A stretch of DNA of 64,000 nucleotides from Geosiphon pyriformis (taxonomy: Eukaryota > Glomeromycota > Glomeromycetes > Archaeosporales > Geosiphonaceae), in assembly GCA_016748015.1 (NCBI GenBank), contig JAAOMT010000602.1, positions 809,922 to 873,921 of the forward strand, written 5' to 3'. The position numbers were made by a program, and so were the translations under genes. How positions within the stretch are numbered: the first letter of the stretch is position 1; the number at the start of each line of letters is the position of its first letter. The notes beneath the pieces were generated by a model. It did no database searches and had not been told where the DNA came from. It was given only the letters and a program-made list of their open reading frames with translations. Positions 36,177-46,785 of the stretch are shown piece by piece.

Positions 36177-36238
36177 TTTTGGATAATTGTTGTTGGTGCC
36201 AGTTCTCTGTAAAATTATATCTCATAGGGAGCACCAAA

Positions 36239-37016
36239 TGTTACAGGTGATTATTTGGGGTCTCAAATCAAATAACAAACCTGTAACTTGGTGCTTGATT
36301 GGTATTCTGGTGTTGATATCTGAAGGTTTTGTTATAGAGTTCTTTATATAATGAACAGAGATTTGATAGTTGTTTTTAATAGCCTTCTGAAATTGCAATT
36401 TTGTCAAATTTTTTTCTTAGTGTGGTGGCCAGTAATCCTCTTGGTAAGCTATCCTCAAATCTATAAGTGTTTTACTCTTGTTTTATGAGTCTTTTACCAG
36501 TTTCTATAATGTCTGTAACTCAGTGCTTTAATCCTTAATCAATTAGTCAAACAAAAAAAATACAAAGAAAATAAAAAAAAATAAAAGAAAATAAAGAAAT
36601 AAACAAGCAATTGCAAGTTAATATTCTGTTAATAGCCATAATTAAGAGCTATTGTTCCAGTGTAGTTAAGTATCAATTACTATCAACATGAAGTATTGAT
36701 AATAGAAAATAGGTTGAAATGGTGAATAATTATTTATTAATATTTGTGAATGGAAGATTTCTAACTTTTGGATTCTGTCTCTTTTTGCTTCTACTACTAC
36801 TGCTATATATACATAATTGAGATTCCTCAATTCCTTAAATTTTCACACCAGGAATCCTGGAATTCTGGAATCCTGTGATTTCTTATATGAGAATCCTAAA
36901 ATTCCTGGAATTTTGTGATTTCTCTTAAGAGGAATCCTAGAATTCCACATTTACTATGACTACTTTTGATTGGCTGATTTATGCTAATATATACTTTTTA
37001 TATTCTATAAGTAACA
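36239..37016 (-). repeat. 5' LTR of element F
   Basis: 778 bp; starts TGTTACTTATAG (minus, from 37016) and ends CCTGTAACA at 36239. It has a TATA-like box near 36800 and tandem ggaattctgg-type units at 36848-36945. The candidate primer-binding site TTTGGTGCTCCCTATGAG follows on the minus strand at 36238. It differs from both E LTRs by several indels and is closer to copy 1 at the left of the window. Confidence 0.9.
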
Positions 37017-37078
37017 GCAATTGTCTGCAAATTCTTGTTTCTGGATTGAAGTCAATCCTTTATGATTCGTGTATATAT
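37017..37078 (-). pseudogene. 62-bp stub of element E pol between F and D
   Basis: The minus strand reads IYTNHKGLTSIQKQEFADN, the end of RNase H. It continues exactly the frame interrupted on the other side of D at 46786. Together with the target-like flanks atat / acat around D, it shows that D and F each landed in E within 62 bases. Confidence 0.8.
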
Positions 37079-37945
37079 TGTTATGGTTTAAGAATTTAAC
37101 AAAAGAATCATAAAAATAATACAAACTATTCAATCATAATATAGCACAGTAATAATCTTAGAAAGTTAATGATTAACATAGTAGCAAATACCATCTTATG
37201 ATAGTGGCAAGCACCAGTTCACAATAGCAGCCAACACCAACTGGTGATAACAGCAAACACCAGGTTGAAATATCAAAAAGAAAGTATTTTCTCGTAGAAC
37301 TACAAACATGTATATATACAGTAGTTTTAATATTGGGAAACAAGGAATCAAGTAATAAAAAAATCATAACTTATCAAGCAATAGATCCAATTTTATCCAA
37401 CAAACTCCACTTTAAATCATACTTTCAAATTAAATATCCCAAGAAACCTTTAAATCAAAAAGAAATGAAAAAGAATATTTAAAACTGAATTATCACAACC
37501 CAAAGTATTAAGAAACTTACTTGTATTATTTATTGAATAAAACTATCATTCATCAGCTGAATCCCTTGGAAAAATAATCCTTGATCAAGATTATTCATGT
37601 TATTACTAATTGATAAAAGCTTTATTGTAAGAATTAGAAAAAACACTAAAGGCCATTAACATTCTGTGTTTTTAGATTAGAAAAACACATCAGACAATTG
37701 CAAGAATAGCCTCAGAGAAGACCCCAAACAGTGGGTAGATTTCAGTTCAGCCTCTGAAAAGAAGTACATAAACACACACAACAATTAGGAATTGAGGAAT
37801 AACTTATATCGTGACATTAAAAAGAAAGCCTTTAGTATAACAGTAACATTATTATACAAATAGAATTAAAGAACTCATGAAAAACTGATTGTAAGTAAAA
37901 CGGGATATTGGCAATTAAATATAACAAGAAGACTATTCCATAACA
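37079..37945 (+). repeat. 5' LTR of element D
   Basis: 867 bp, TG...CA ends. It differs from the 3' copy mostly by transitions and a few small indels. A TATA-like tgtatatatacag lies near 37310. A candidate primer site TTTAGTGAATTCTATGAGG follows at 37946, with the same framework as the E/F primer site. Confidence 0.92.
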
Positions 37946-38027
37946 TTTAGTGAATTCTATGAGGAAAGAAAATCAAAAAAGAAATAATAATTAGCAATAA
38001 TTTATTGCTAAAAAGGAAGAGACAAAA

Positions 38028-39695
38028 GTGGCAACAAAAACCCCTAATCTTACTGTTCTTGAATTCTGCCATGCTATTTACACACAAAATCAAAGTGATC
38101 TTAGATTACCAGAAGAGTGTTGTCCAGCAGAATTTGCTCTCACTTATTATATCAATGCCAGAATAAATTATCATATAGAAAAGGAAGAAAAACCACACAA
38201 TGCAAAACTTGGATTGTATAGAGAATTATCACAATACACTACAAAAGAAGTAGCAGTAATAGCTGCAACTATTGTCAAAATCCATTGAAAAATTGAGCAA
38301 TACGCCAATGAAAATTTTCCAATATCCACAGAAAACACTAGGGAATACACCAACAAAACCAAAGAAAATTCAGAAACTAATCAGGAAAGTAACCAGCAAA
38401 AACTAGGAACACCTGCTCAAACACCAAAGAAAACTGTCACTCAATCAATAAAGAAACAACATATTTATTCACCAGAAGATAAATCATACTATTTTTCACC
38501 AGAAAATAAGATACAAATTCTATTAGGAGTTGTATTATCATCAACATTAACTCCACAAATGCCAAGAACTTCTAGTTATACTGATAAAATTAAACAATGT
38601 AACTGGGGAGACATACCAATTACAAGAGGATATTCATTACTATTTCAAAACCCTCTTTTTCAGCCAAAATTCGGAATGGGGTTTGAAAACTGTGAAGAGG
38701 AGTCTGAATTGGAATCCGAAAAAGAGACCAGTGAAAAAACAATCACAAGACTGGTCATTGGAACAAGCAGCCAGTCCAGAAACCAAGAAACTCATAATCA
38801 AGAGGAAGAATTGGATATAAAGGAAGCCATCTTCAAGAATACTCAAGGAAATATTATTCCACCTCCTTTTAGACCAATAAGTCCACCAGCAGAAAATGGC
38901 AACAAAATGGCCACACCATACATTGCAAGACTAACAGATTTCTCAGGAGAGGAAAAAGAAACAGATGTGTACACATGGCTCAGAAAAGCACAAAAAGCCA
39001 TCTAGGCAAATAACTGGAACAACCAAAGAGCAATTCAAACATTACTTTTCTTCCTGAAAGGCACAGCCGACTCGTGGTATCAAAGCCTGAAAACAAAACC
39101 CACGAGCTTTACTGAATTTAAAAATGTGCTCCTGGAGTATTTTAGTGACACAAATGCTATAATCTAATTACAGAATGAATTCAATACTATCAAGCAAAAT
39201 ACTGGTAAAACTGTTACCCAATATTTTGTTCAATTCAATTGAATTTGCTGTCAGATTGAAGCAATTGAACAAGGATACTATACTGATCCTCAGGTTTTAA
39301 ATCAGTTTATTAGAGGATTAAAAAGCAGCATTTTAGGAAGAGTATGCCCTGCCCACCCTAATTCCTTACCAGAAGCCATTACGCTCACCAGAGCCCTTGA
39401 ATTGGCTGAGAAAAAAGCTAACCATAATCAAATGGTTAACATGGTAATGGAAAAAAATAAGACAGAAACATTAGAGAAAAGAGTAACACAATTAGGGGAG
39501 GAACTCTCTAAGAAAATAGAAAGTTACTTAATTCTGGATTTGAGAAGAAATACATACCAACCACCTCAAAAACGCAGCCAGGAAGTCAGTGACAGTCAAA
39601 ATAATCGCTTGTTGCACCAGGAATTCAGAACAGAAATGCATGCCTACCATTTTTGCAAATGTGTAGGACATTTAATTAGTCAATGTCGAATGTGA
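38028..39695 (+). pseudogene. gag of element D
   Basis: Starting MATKTPNLTVLEFCHAIYTQ, the frame continues past four in-frame stops (after KIH, KAI, AII and FN) to the nucleocapsid. The retrotransposon-gag core is at about 38920-39400 (DVYTWLRKAQKAI, SWYQSLKTKP, QVLNQFIRGLKSSIL). The zinc knuckle at about 39645-39690 reads YHFCKCVGHLISQC, so its first Cys is lost. Stops are at TGG- or CAA-type codons. Confidence 0.85.
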
Positions 39696-40103
39696 ATGAT
39701 GTAGGAAGCACATGAAAATAATTACTATGCACCACCCCAAATGCCCAGAAACCAGTACACACCAATACCATACCAATATTCCACCACATATCAAAATCAA
39801 GGAACTTACTAGCAACAGTCCATGATAACCAACCCGTATTGGCGTCCCAAAGTCTGAAATCAGCCCATGTAGAACCAAAATGCGTTGGTCCAGAGGAATC
39901 CAAACCATGTCAGAACCAATCAGCAAACCAATCCAAACTACCAAAATTATTAACAAACTTATCTTAATATACTGGAAAATCCAATCATCAGAAACAATGA
40001 CAATAGAAACATAAACAGAACCAAAAATTCCTCCAACAAATTAAGCCAGACAATACCACCAGCAGTTGCCACTGAAGATAGCAGCCTCACAGCTATTTTT
40101 TTT

Positions 40104-40502
40104 TTGGAATTAGAGGAAAATGAGGCTATATTTAGTGGAGCAGCATTGGATGAAAAACACCCAATTACTGCTATGTATATGGAAGCCACTGTAAATAATA
40201 CCCCAATCAAACTTATCTTAAACAGTGGATCCACTAGAAGCATCATAATACTTCAACTAGTAAACCAACTAGGTTTCAAAGTTGATTATGCCACAATGTC
40301 CCAAATCATAACAGCCAATGGAAGTACAAAGCTGCCTCATGGCAAAATCAACTCATTCCCTTTCAAAATTAATGGCATAGTAATATCTACAAAAGTATTA
40401 GTAATGGACGCTACACAATATCAAGCATTAGTAGGGAATGACTGGCTAACAAAAGCCAATGCCACCCTAGACTGGACCACCCAAGAGCTTCTAATCAATT
40501 AG
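40104..40502 (+). pseudogene. Aspartic protease of element D
   Basis: This 132-codon frame has PIKLILNSGSTRSIIIL, in which the D-S-G active site reads N-S-G, and ends with YQALVGNDWL and DWTTQELLI, typical of the family's retropepsin. The preceding 39696-40103 is a Gln/Asn/Pro-rich linker with several stops. The missing Asp should abolish proteolysis. Confidence 0.8.
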
Positions 40503-41345
40503 AATGGCCACTAAGCCAGAATTCCAGCCACCTGTGGCCACTTCCAAAAACCCAGCACCAACCAAAGACCTACCTTCAAATTTGAGGAAAATTCAGCACT
40601 ACCAGCCATCAAAACCTATTAGTTCTCTTGGGCTGATAACCAAAAAACAGGACTACCAGCCGTACCAACGTAGACCAGTGAAAAAAGATCCAAATGGAAC
40701 CAGGTAAGTTCACAAAGAAACCACCAGCAATGCAAACCAAAGCTAGAATGCTCAGTTTGCAAGAAGAAACTCTTATCTATGACTGTGTGCAGCACACTAG
40801 ATGAAGACCCAAGAAACCCCACCCACTACTATTGTAACCGTTGTAACAAAAAAAAATATGGTTATCCAGAAAGACACGGAAAATAGGACGAGGAACCATG
40901 CTTCGCTTGTGAAGAACCATTACCAAGAGAGTGCAACTGGAATAATATACCAGGCAGAGAAGAAACATGTGACGCAACTTGCCAATACACGATCTTCATC
41001 TGTGACTAGATAAGAGGAAGAATGCTGTTTAAAGCAGTGTTCAACAGAGCATTAAAAAGACTACAGCACTACTCACATGACAAGGATGAGTTGTACAATA
41101 CTACACAAGCCAAAGTAAGAGGAGGAACCACTGAAGAAATACAACACTGGAAAGAGTCAGCCAAAGTAGCCAATGAAGTCGCCAGCTACAACATGTTCAA
41201 CCCAATGGACAAATTCCAGGACTACTACCAACAACTATGCCCCACTCGACAAGAGCAAGAACAATACCTCACCCAAATTAACACTTACCTCTGTGAAAAC
41301 TGTCTTATTCCGTGCCAAAATCAGTGCTGTGAAGAGTGTTGAGAT
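40503..41345 (+). pseudogene. Cysteine-rich zinc-binding segment of element D
   Basis: After a polar linker the frame from about 40735 reads CSVCKKKLLSM, YYCNRC, EEPCFACEEPL, CNWNNIPGR and CDATCQY. After a stop (41009), frame 41022-41342 ends with CENCLIPCQNQCCEEC. The pattern is several C-x2-C pairs and one C-x3-C, as in two zinc ribbons plus a third cluster. I do not recognise a named domain. Its place between protease and dUTPase is the same in E and F. Confidence 0.65.
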
Positions 41346-41363
41346 GAAAAGGACTTAAAAAAA

Positions 41364-42122
41364 ATGGAAATTGAGAATCAGCAGTCTCAAAATCAATCAA
41401 TAAATCAACAAGACTCATCTGATGGTTCCAAGTCAAAAAAATTTGTAGCCTATACTGACCTAGAACAGGTGATCAACATTCAATACTTTGACAATGGGCA
41501 CTTAGGAATAATACTTGAAAGAGCCCATCCAACTGATGCCAGATTTGATCTATGTTATCTAAAAGACCAATCCACAACATTACCACTCAGGAGCATTACT
41601 AAAATCGATCAAAAAATAGTGGTTGAAATTCCGCCAGGAATAATAGTTCAAATAGCGTCATGATCAAGCCTCACGAAAAAAGGAATAAGTGTTCAAGGAG
41701 GAGTAATTGATTCCGGATACACTGGAAATTTAATGGTTTTGCTACAGAACAATTCAGAAAAGCTTTATACCATTGAATCTAAGGAAAAGATTGCACAAGC
41801 AATTTTCCTACCATTGGTAAAAATTGGGAAATTCATGCCAGTGGAAAATTGTAAGGAATTGTCACAAACAATAAGAGAAACTTTTGGTTTTGGATCGACA
41901 AGAAAAGGAATTGAAGCAAATTTTGCTGAAACAATAAAGAAAAAAGGCAAAATAATTAAAAATGAGCAGTTCATCACACTCCTACCATATGCAAAATCAG
42001 AAATAAGAATAAAAAAGACAATTAAAGAAAAAGACCTAATATTTGAGCCCTATTCAGAAACTTGCCAACAGTTTTTCATAGGACTTACTAATCTTTTTAT
42101 TCCAGCTGATAAAGTTCAATAG
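41364..42122 (+). pseudogene. dUTPase domain of element D
   Basis: All five dUTPase motifs can be followed: I, AHPTDARFDL (residues 54-63 of the frame); II, a SSLTKKG segment right after a stop at 41661-41663 (TGA where other copies have Arg); III, GVIDSGYTGN; IV, EKIAQAIFLPL; V, GFGSTR near 41890. The frame continues through a conserved linker to 42122. In dUTPases motif III contributes the catalytic Asp, present here. The single stop separates motifs I and II, so no full product is made. Confidence 0.85.
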
Positions 42123-43750
42123 ATAAAAATTCTTATCGCAAACACCACAGAAGAATCCGTCTACATTCCGGAAGATACCATCATTAGATACCTCGGAACG
42201 GAGCTAGAAAATGCATTAACACTACAAGAAATTCTAAATTTTCCAGAAATCGTCCTCTACTGTGAACTCACTTCAATAAATTGGCAACAACTGTTAAAAT
42301 GCTATCAATTTATGCCAGAAGAATTGGCCAAATTAAACATTAGAACAATAGATTTTGACCAACAGCAACAATTAAAAGCATTAATTTTAAAATACTCTGA
42401 TATATTTTCACAAAATGGCAAATTTGGAAGAACCAACTTGGTTCAACACCAAATCTCCACTGGAGATGCCAAACCTAAAAAACAATGCGCTTACTGTGTT
42501 CCACCAATGGAGCATAATTTTATCAGAGAAAAAATCCAAAGCATGTTGGAAAAAGGAATAATACAATCATCAATGAGCCCATGATTTTCACCAGTTGTTT
42601 TAGTAAGAAAAAAGAATAGAAAAATTAGATTTTGCATTGACTATCGCAAACTAAACAGCAAAACAACCAAAGACTCATACCCAATACCATTAATTGACAA
42701 AATCTTCGATGTTTTTGGAGAAGCAAAATGGTTTTCTACACTGGACTTGACCAGTGGGTACTGGCAAGTGGAAATGGATCCAAAGGACAGGCATAAAACA
42801 GCATTCACAACACAAAATGGCAATTATGAGTTCAATGTAATGCCATTTGGATTAACAAATGCCCCTGTGACATTCCAAAAACTAATGAACATAATTTACT
42901 CCAGAATCCTGTGGCAATCTGTTGTTGTCTACTTGGATGATACAAATATTTTCTTATCAAAATTTATGGATCATCTCCAACATTTACAACAAGTTTTTAA
43001 AAGATTGAGACATGCTGGACTTAAACTAAATCTAGAAAAATGTTTCTTTGGGAAAAATGAGCTAGCATTTTTAGGACATGTAGTTAAAAAAGATGGAATA
43101 AAACTGGATCCATCAAAAATAGACAAAGTGAAAAATTTTCCAGTATCTCATAACATTTCAGAAGTTAGAAACTTTTTAGGACTCGCATTTTACTACTGCT
43201 GCTTTGTAGAAAACTTTTCAAATATTGCCAAACCTCTTAATTACTTACTATCCAAAAATGTGAAATTTGAATAGACTAAAGCACAACAAAAAGCTTTTGA
43301 GTACCTTAGACAAAAGCTCATTGAATCACCAATAATGATCTATTCAAATTTCAACAAGAAATTTATTTTGGCCACAGATGCCTCTAGAACTGGACTTGGA
43401 GCCATTCTGTCACAAAAAGATGATAATGGAAGAAAATGTATAATCACTTATGCCAGCAGAAGTTTCAGTATGGCAGAACAAAACTATGCAGCACATGAAC
43501 TTAAATGCTTAACAGTAGTTTAGAGTTGTGTTCACTTTAACACATATTTACAGTACCAACTCTTTGAGATTATTACAGATTATAGAGGTCTGATCTGGTT
43601 AAATAACAAGAAAGCACTAAAAGAAAAATATGCCAGATGGTCATAAACGTTAACACTATATGATTATATTATCAAATACAAAGAAGATACCAAAAATGCT
43701 AATGCTGACTGTTTGTCAAGAATGAGACATACATAAAAATTACCAACCCA
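42123..43750 (+). pseudogene. Reverse transcriptase and RNase H of element D
   Basis: The linker and RT start are in 42312-42584 (HQISTGDAKPKKQ). After a stop at 42582, IRFCIDYRKLN, WFSTLDLTSGYWQVEMDPKD and MPFGLTNAPVTFQ follow. The catalytic VVVYLDDTNIF (about 42925-42960) keeps both Asp. The thumb is FLGLAFYYCCFVENFSN. RNase H begins after a TAG at 43272 (Trp in relatives): FILATDASRTGLGAILSQ, then ITYASRSFS. Further stops fall near 43521 and 43644. Confidence 0.88.
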
Positions 43751-45145
43751 CCCATCACAACAACAATGAACAACCATCTTTACAAAAACCTCAGCTAATA
43801 TTTGGAAACACTATAAATAGACGAAGAAATGTCAGTAAAAGAGCTAATTAAGCTCTAAAAATTAGCAAAACACTATTTCATCCAAAATCACATACTTTAT
43901 TACTGGAATTAACAAAATTCAGATAATCTATTAAGAGTTATAACCACAGATGAAAAAAAAACTATCTTATTTAACATGCACTCAGATATTCATTCAGGCC
44001 ACTTTGGAAAAACAGCAACCATTTAATATGCAACTAGCTGTTATTATTGGCCAAAAATGAGTTCAGACATAATTCAATACATAAAAAATTGTGACTCATG
44101 CCAATGAAGAGGAGGAGCAAAAACAATGGAATTATTAAGACCAATAAAAGTTGGACAGCCATTTGACAGAATTGGAATTGATTTAGTTAGACCCTTACCA
44201 ATAACAACAAGAAACAACCATTATATTGCAGTAGCTGTAGACTATCTCACCAAATGGCCAGAAGCTAGAGCTATTAAAACAGCTGATGCTATTTCCGTAG
44301 CTCAATTCGTACATGAAGACTTAATTTACCAGCATGGATGTCCACAAAAATTGCTATCAGATTAAGACACACACTTCATAAACAGCACCTTAAAAGAACT
44401 TAGCCAAAAATTTGGAATCAAGCGACCACTGTCATCACTATACCACCCTCAAACAAATGGATTAGTTAAAAGATTTAATCACACATTATGCAAATCACTG
44501 GTGAAAATTAGTAACAAACATGAAAAAGAATGAGATTTGTTTATACCAGCAGTACTATTAACATATAGAACAGTAAAACAAGATACTACACAATTCACAC
44601 CATTTAAACTAGTTTATGGAAGAAAAGCCACATTACCAGTTGAACTTACTATCCCAACTTATCTAAGTGACACTATCACAGAAGCAACATTCCAGAAAAC
44701 ACTACTTAGAAGAACATACAAATTAATGGGAACTTTAGAAAACAAAAGAAGAAAAGCAGCACAAAATATTGAACAATTACAAGAACAACAAAAAGTGAGA
44801 CATAATAACCAGTTACCAAATAATATAATTAGCTACAAAATTGGAGATAAAGTATTGTTGCATCATACAAAAATGGAAAAACAATGGAGTAGAAAATTTG
44901 ATCACAAGTGGGATGAACCATTTTATATTTACAAAATACTTGGAAATAGAGCATACAAGCTAAAACTAGATGATAAAATATTAAGAAAAGCAGGACATAG
45001 TAACTGGCTGAAATTCTATTACAGTAAACCAGTAATAACAACAAAGACACCCAGAATTGGAACACAATTACCTTTAATTCTACCAAAACAAATTCCACGA
45101 AATTTAGAACCAATAGTTGTAATTGAACATTATTCAAAAAGATAA
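43751..45145 (+). pseudogene. Integrase of element D
   Basis: HSDIHSGHFGKTATI with CDSC (43980-44105) is the zinc-binding domain. IGIDLVRPLPI holds the first Asp, and LLSD (stop) DTHF the second. In NGLVKRFNHTL (about 44456) the catalytic Glu reads Lys. The long frame 44537-45145 is the C-terminal part (FIPAVLLTYRTVKQDTTQF, LLRRTYKLMGTLENK, HSNWLKFYYSKP). Stops and the Glu change inactivate it. Confidence 0.85.
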
Positions 45146-45891
45146 TTAATCTTAGATCACAGCAAAAATGATTTAACAACCATAAAAACGCATGCAAAAG
45201 ATTCCAAAATAGCAGTCAAAATTAAAACAATGATACTTATTCCAAAAAACATCAACAATATAACTCAACAATTAGTTGAAAGCTTATAACAATTAAAATC
45301 CGATCTGGAAATCACAGTTAATAGCTCCAAAATAACATACATAAAAAGAACAATAGAAAATCCAAAAACAAGAAAAGAACATAATTTTAAACCATATAAT
45401 ATTACCAAATATAACAACAAATTTATCAGCAAAGTTATTGAAAAATTAGAGATAGCATTGGGCAATACATTAATAATAGAAGAAATAGAAATAAGTGAAT
45501 TAACACCAGACACATTTAGCAACTTGAAAACGAAATTTCCAATTAACTACTGTTATTATTAACTAGGAAAGCACTTGAACATACAAACATTATACTCAAA
45601 AGACTCAACTAGAGTGTTTGACAAAACAACTATCCAACTATTAGAACTTTTCATTGGAAAAACCAATACTACATTCCATTCAAAAACAGTTTACAGAATT
45701 TTCAAAGCATTTGAAAACTGTTACAAACTATTGTTGGACCCAACCATGAACATAATAACAACCAACAGTATTAGATGACTTACCAACTCGCAATTTCAAG
45801 AATTACAACAACAAATTAATAATACAGTATTGAACCACTATAGTAACTTAGAATTTAATGAAGAAATTAACTTCGATTTTGATGGAGCTTA
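45146..45891 (+). pseudogene. Post-integrase C-terminal segment of element D
   Basis: About 245 codons with a few stops continue in phase beyond the integrase (KSDLEITVNSSKITYIKR, TKYNNKFISKVIEKLEIALG). The frame 45575-45778 includes DKTTIQLLELFIGKTNT and YKLLLDPTMNIITTNSIR. It ends NFDFDGA just before the polypurine tract. The segment has no transmembrane helix, so it is unlikely to be an envelope protein. Function unknown. Confidence 0.55.
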
Positions 45892-45895
45892 ATCT

Positions 45896-45911
45896 TGAAA
45901 GGAGAGAATAA
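45896..45911 (+). promoter_or_regulatory. Polypurine tract of element D
   Basis: TGAAAGGAGAGAATAA directly precedes the 3' LTR (TGTTATGG). It is the expected plus-strand primer for reverse transcription. Confidence 0.75.
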
Positions 45912-46785
45912 TGTTATGGTTTAAGAATTTAACAAAAGAATTATAAAAATAATACAAACTATTCAATCATAATATAGCGCAGTAATAATCTTAGAAAGGT
46001 AATAATTAACATAGTAGCAAATACCATCTCATGATAGTGGCAAGCACCAGTTCACAATAGCAGCCAACACCAACTGGTGATAGCAGCAAACACCAGATTG
46101 AAATATCAAAAAGAAAGTATTACAATGTGTTTTTTCGTAAAACTACAAACATGTATATATACAGTAGCTTTAATATTGGAAAAAGACAATCAAGTAATAA
46201 AAATCATAACTTATCAAGCAATAGATCCAATTTTATCCAACAAACTCCACTTTAAATCATACTTTCAAATTAAATATCCCAAGAAACCTTTAAATCAAAA
46301 AGAAATGAAAAAAAATATTTAAAACTGAATTATCACAACCCAAAGTATTAAGAAACTTACTTGTATTATTTATTGAATGAAACTATCATTCATCAGCTGA
46401 ATCCCTTAGAAGAATAATCCTTAATCAAGATTATTCATGTTATTACTAATTGATAAAAGCTTTATTGTAAGAATTAGGAAAAGTGCTAAAGGCCATTAAC
46501 ATTCTGTGTTTCTAGATTAGAGAAACACATCAGACAATTGCAAGGATAGCCTCAGAGAAGACCCCAGACAGTGGGTAGATTTCAGTTCAGCCTCTGAGAA
46601 GGAGTACATAAATACACACAACAATTAAGAATCAAGAAATAACTTACATTGTGACATTAAAAAGAAAGTCTTCAGTATAACAGTGACATTATCACACAAA
46701 TAGAATTGAGGAACTCACGAAAGACTAATTGCAAGTAAAACAGGATATTGGCAATTAAATATAACAAGAAGACCATCCCATAACA
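45912..46785 (+). repeat. 3' LTR of element D
   Basis: 874 bp; it repeats 37079-37945 with mainly C/T and A/G differences and short indels, for example a 7-8-base difference near 46120. The end CCATAACA abuts the flank acat. Confidence 0.92.

Larger units (their letters stand above)
26881..37016 (-). mobile_element. Ty3/gypsy element F (5' LTR and internal region, no own 3' LTR)
   Basis: The 5' LTR at 36239-37016 is 778 bp and differs by indels from the LTRs of E. Directly below it are a primer site and gag, and the order then runs to the integrase and the extra C-terminal segment. The only LTR at the 3' side is that of E. F therefore seems to have been joined to the remaining 3' part of E, probably by recombination somewhere in the pol region. 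An LTR-like insertion sits at 33307-34291. Fewer stops are present than in copy 1. Confidence 0.7.
37079..46785 (+). mobile_element. Ty3/gypsy element D (complete structure, nested in E)
   Basis: 9707 bp with two LTRs (TGTTATGG...CCATAACA), a primer-site-like sequence, all coding domains in order and a polypurine tract. Flanks atat (37075-37078) and acat (46786-46789) fit a 4-bp target duplication with one change. Rejoining the flanks restores E. It belongs to a separate subfamily from E/F (different LTR, more diverged proteins) but has the same domain order, including the zinc segment, dUTPase and C-terminal extension. In-frame stops in gag, dUTPase, RNase H and integrase show it is dead. 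Confidence 0.9.

Noticed and set aside
38028-45145. Reassigned stop codons (alternative genetic code) to explain in-frame stops in element D
   Set aside because: Stops fall at decayed CAA, TGG and CGA codons, while the host genes TRM1 and ILV5 are read with normal stops.
45146-45891. Envelope-like gene after the integrase
   Set aside because: No signal peptide, transmembrane helix or cysteine pattern; better described as an unassigned C-terminal segment.
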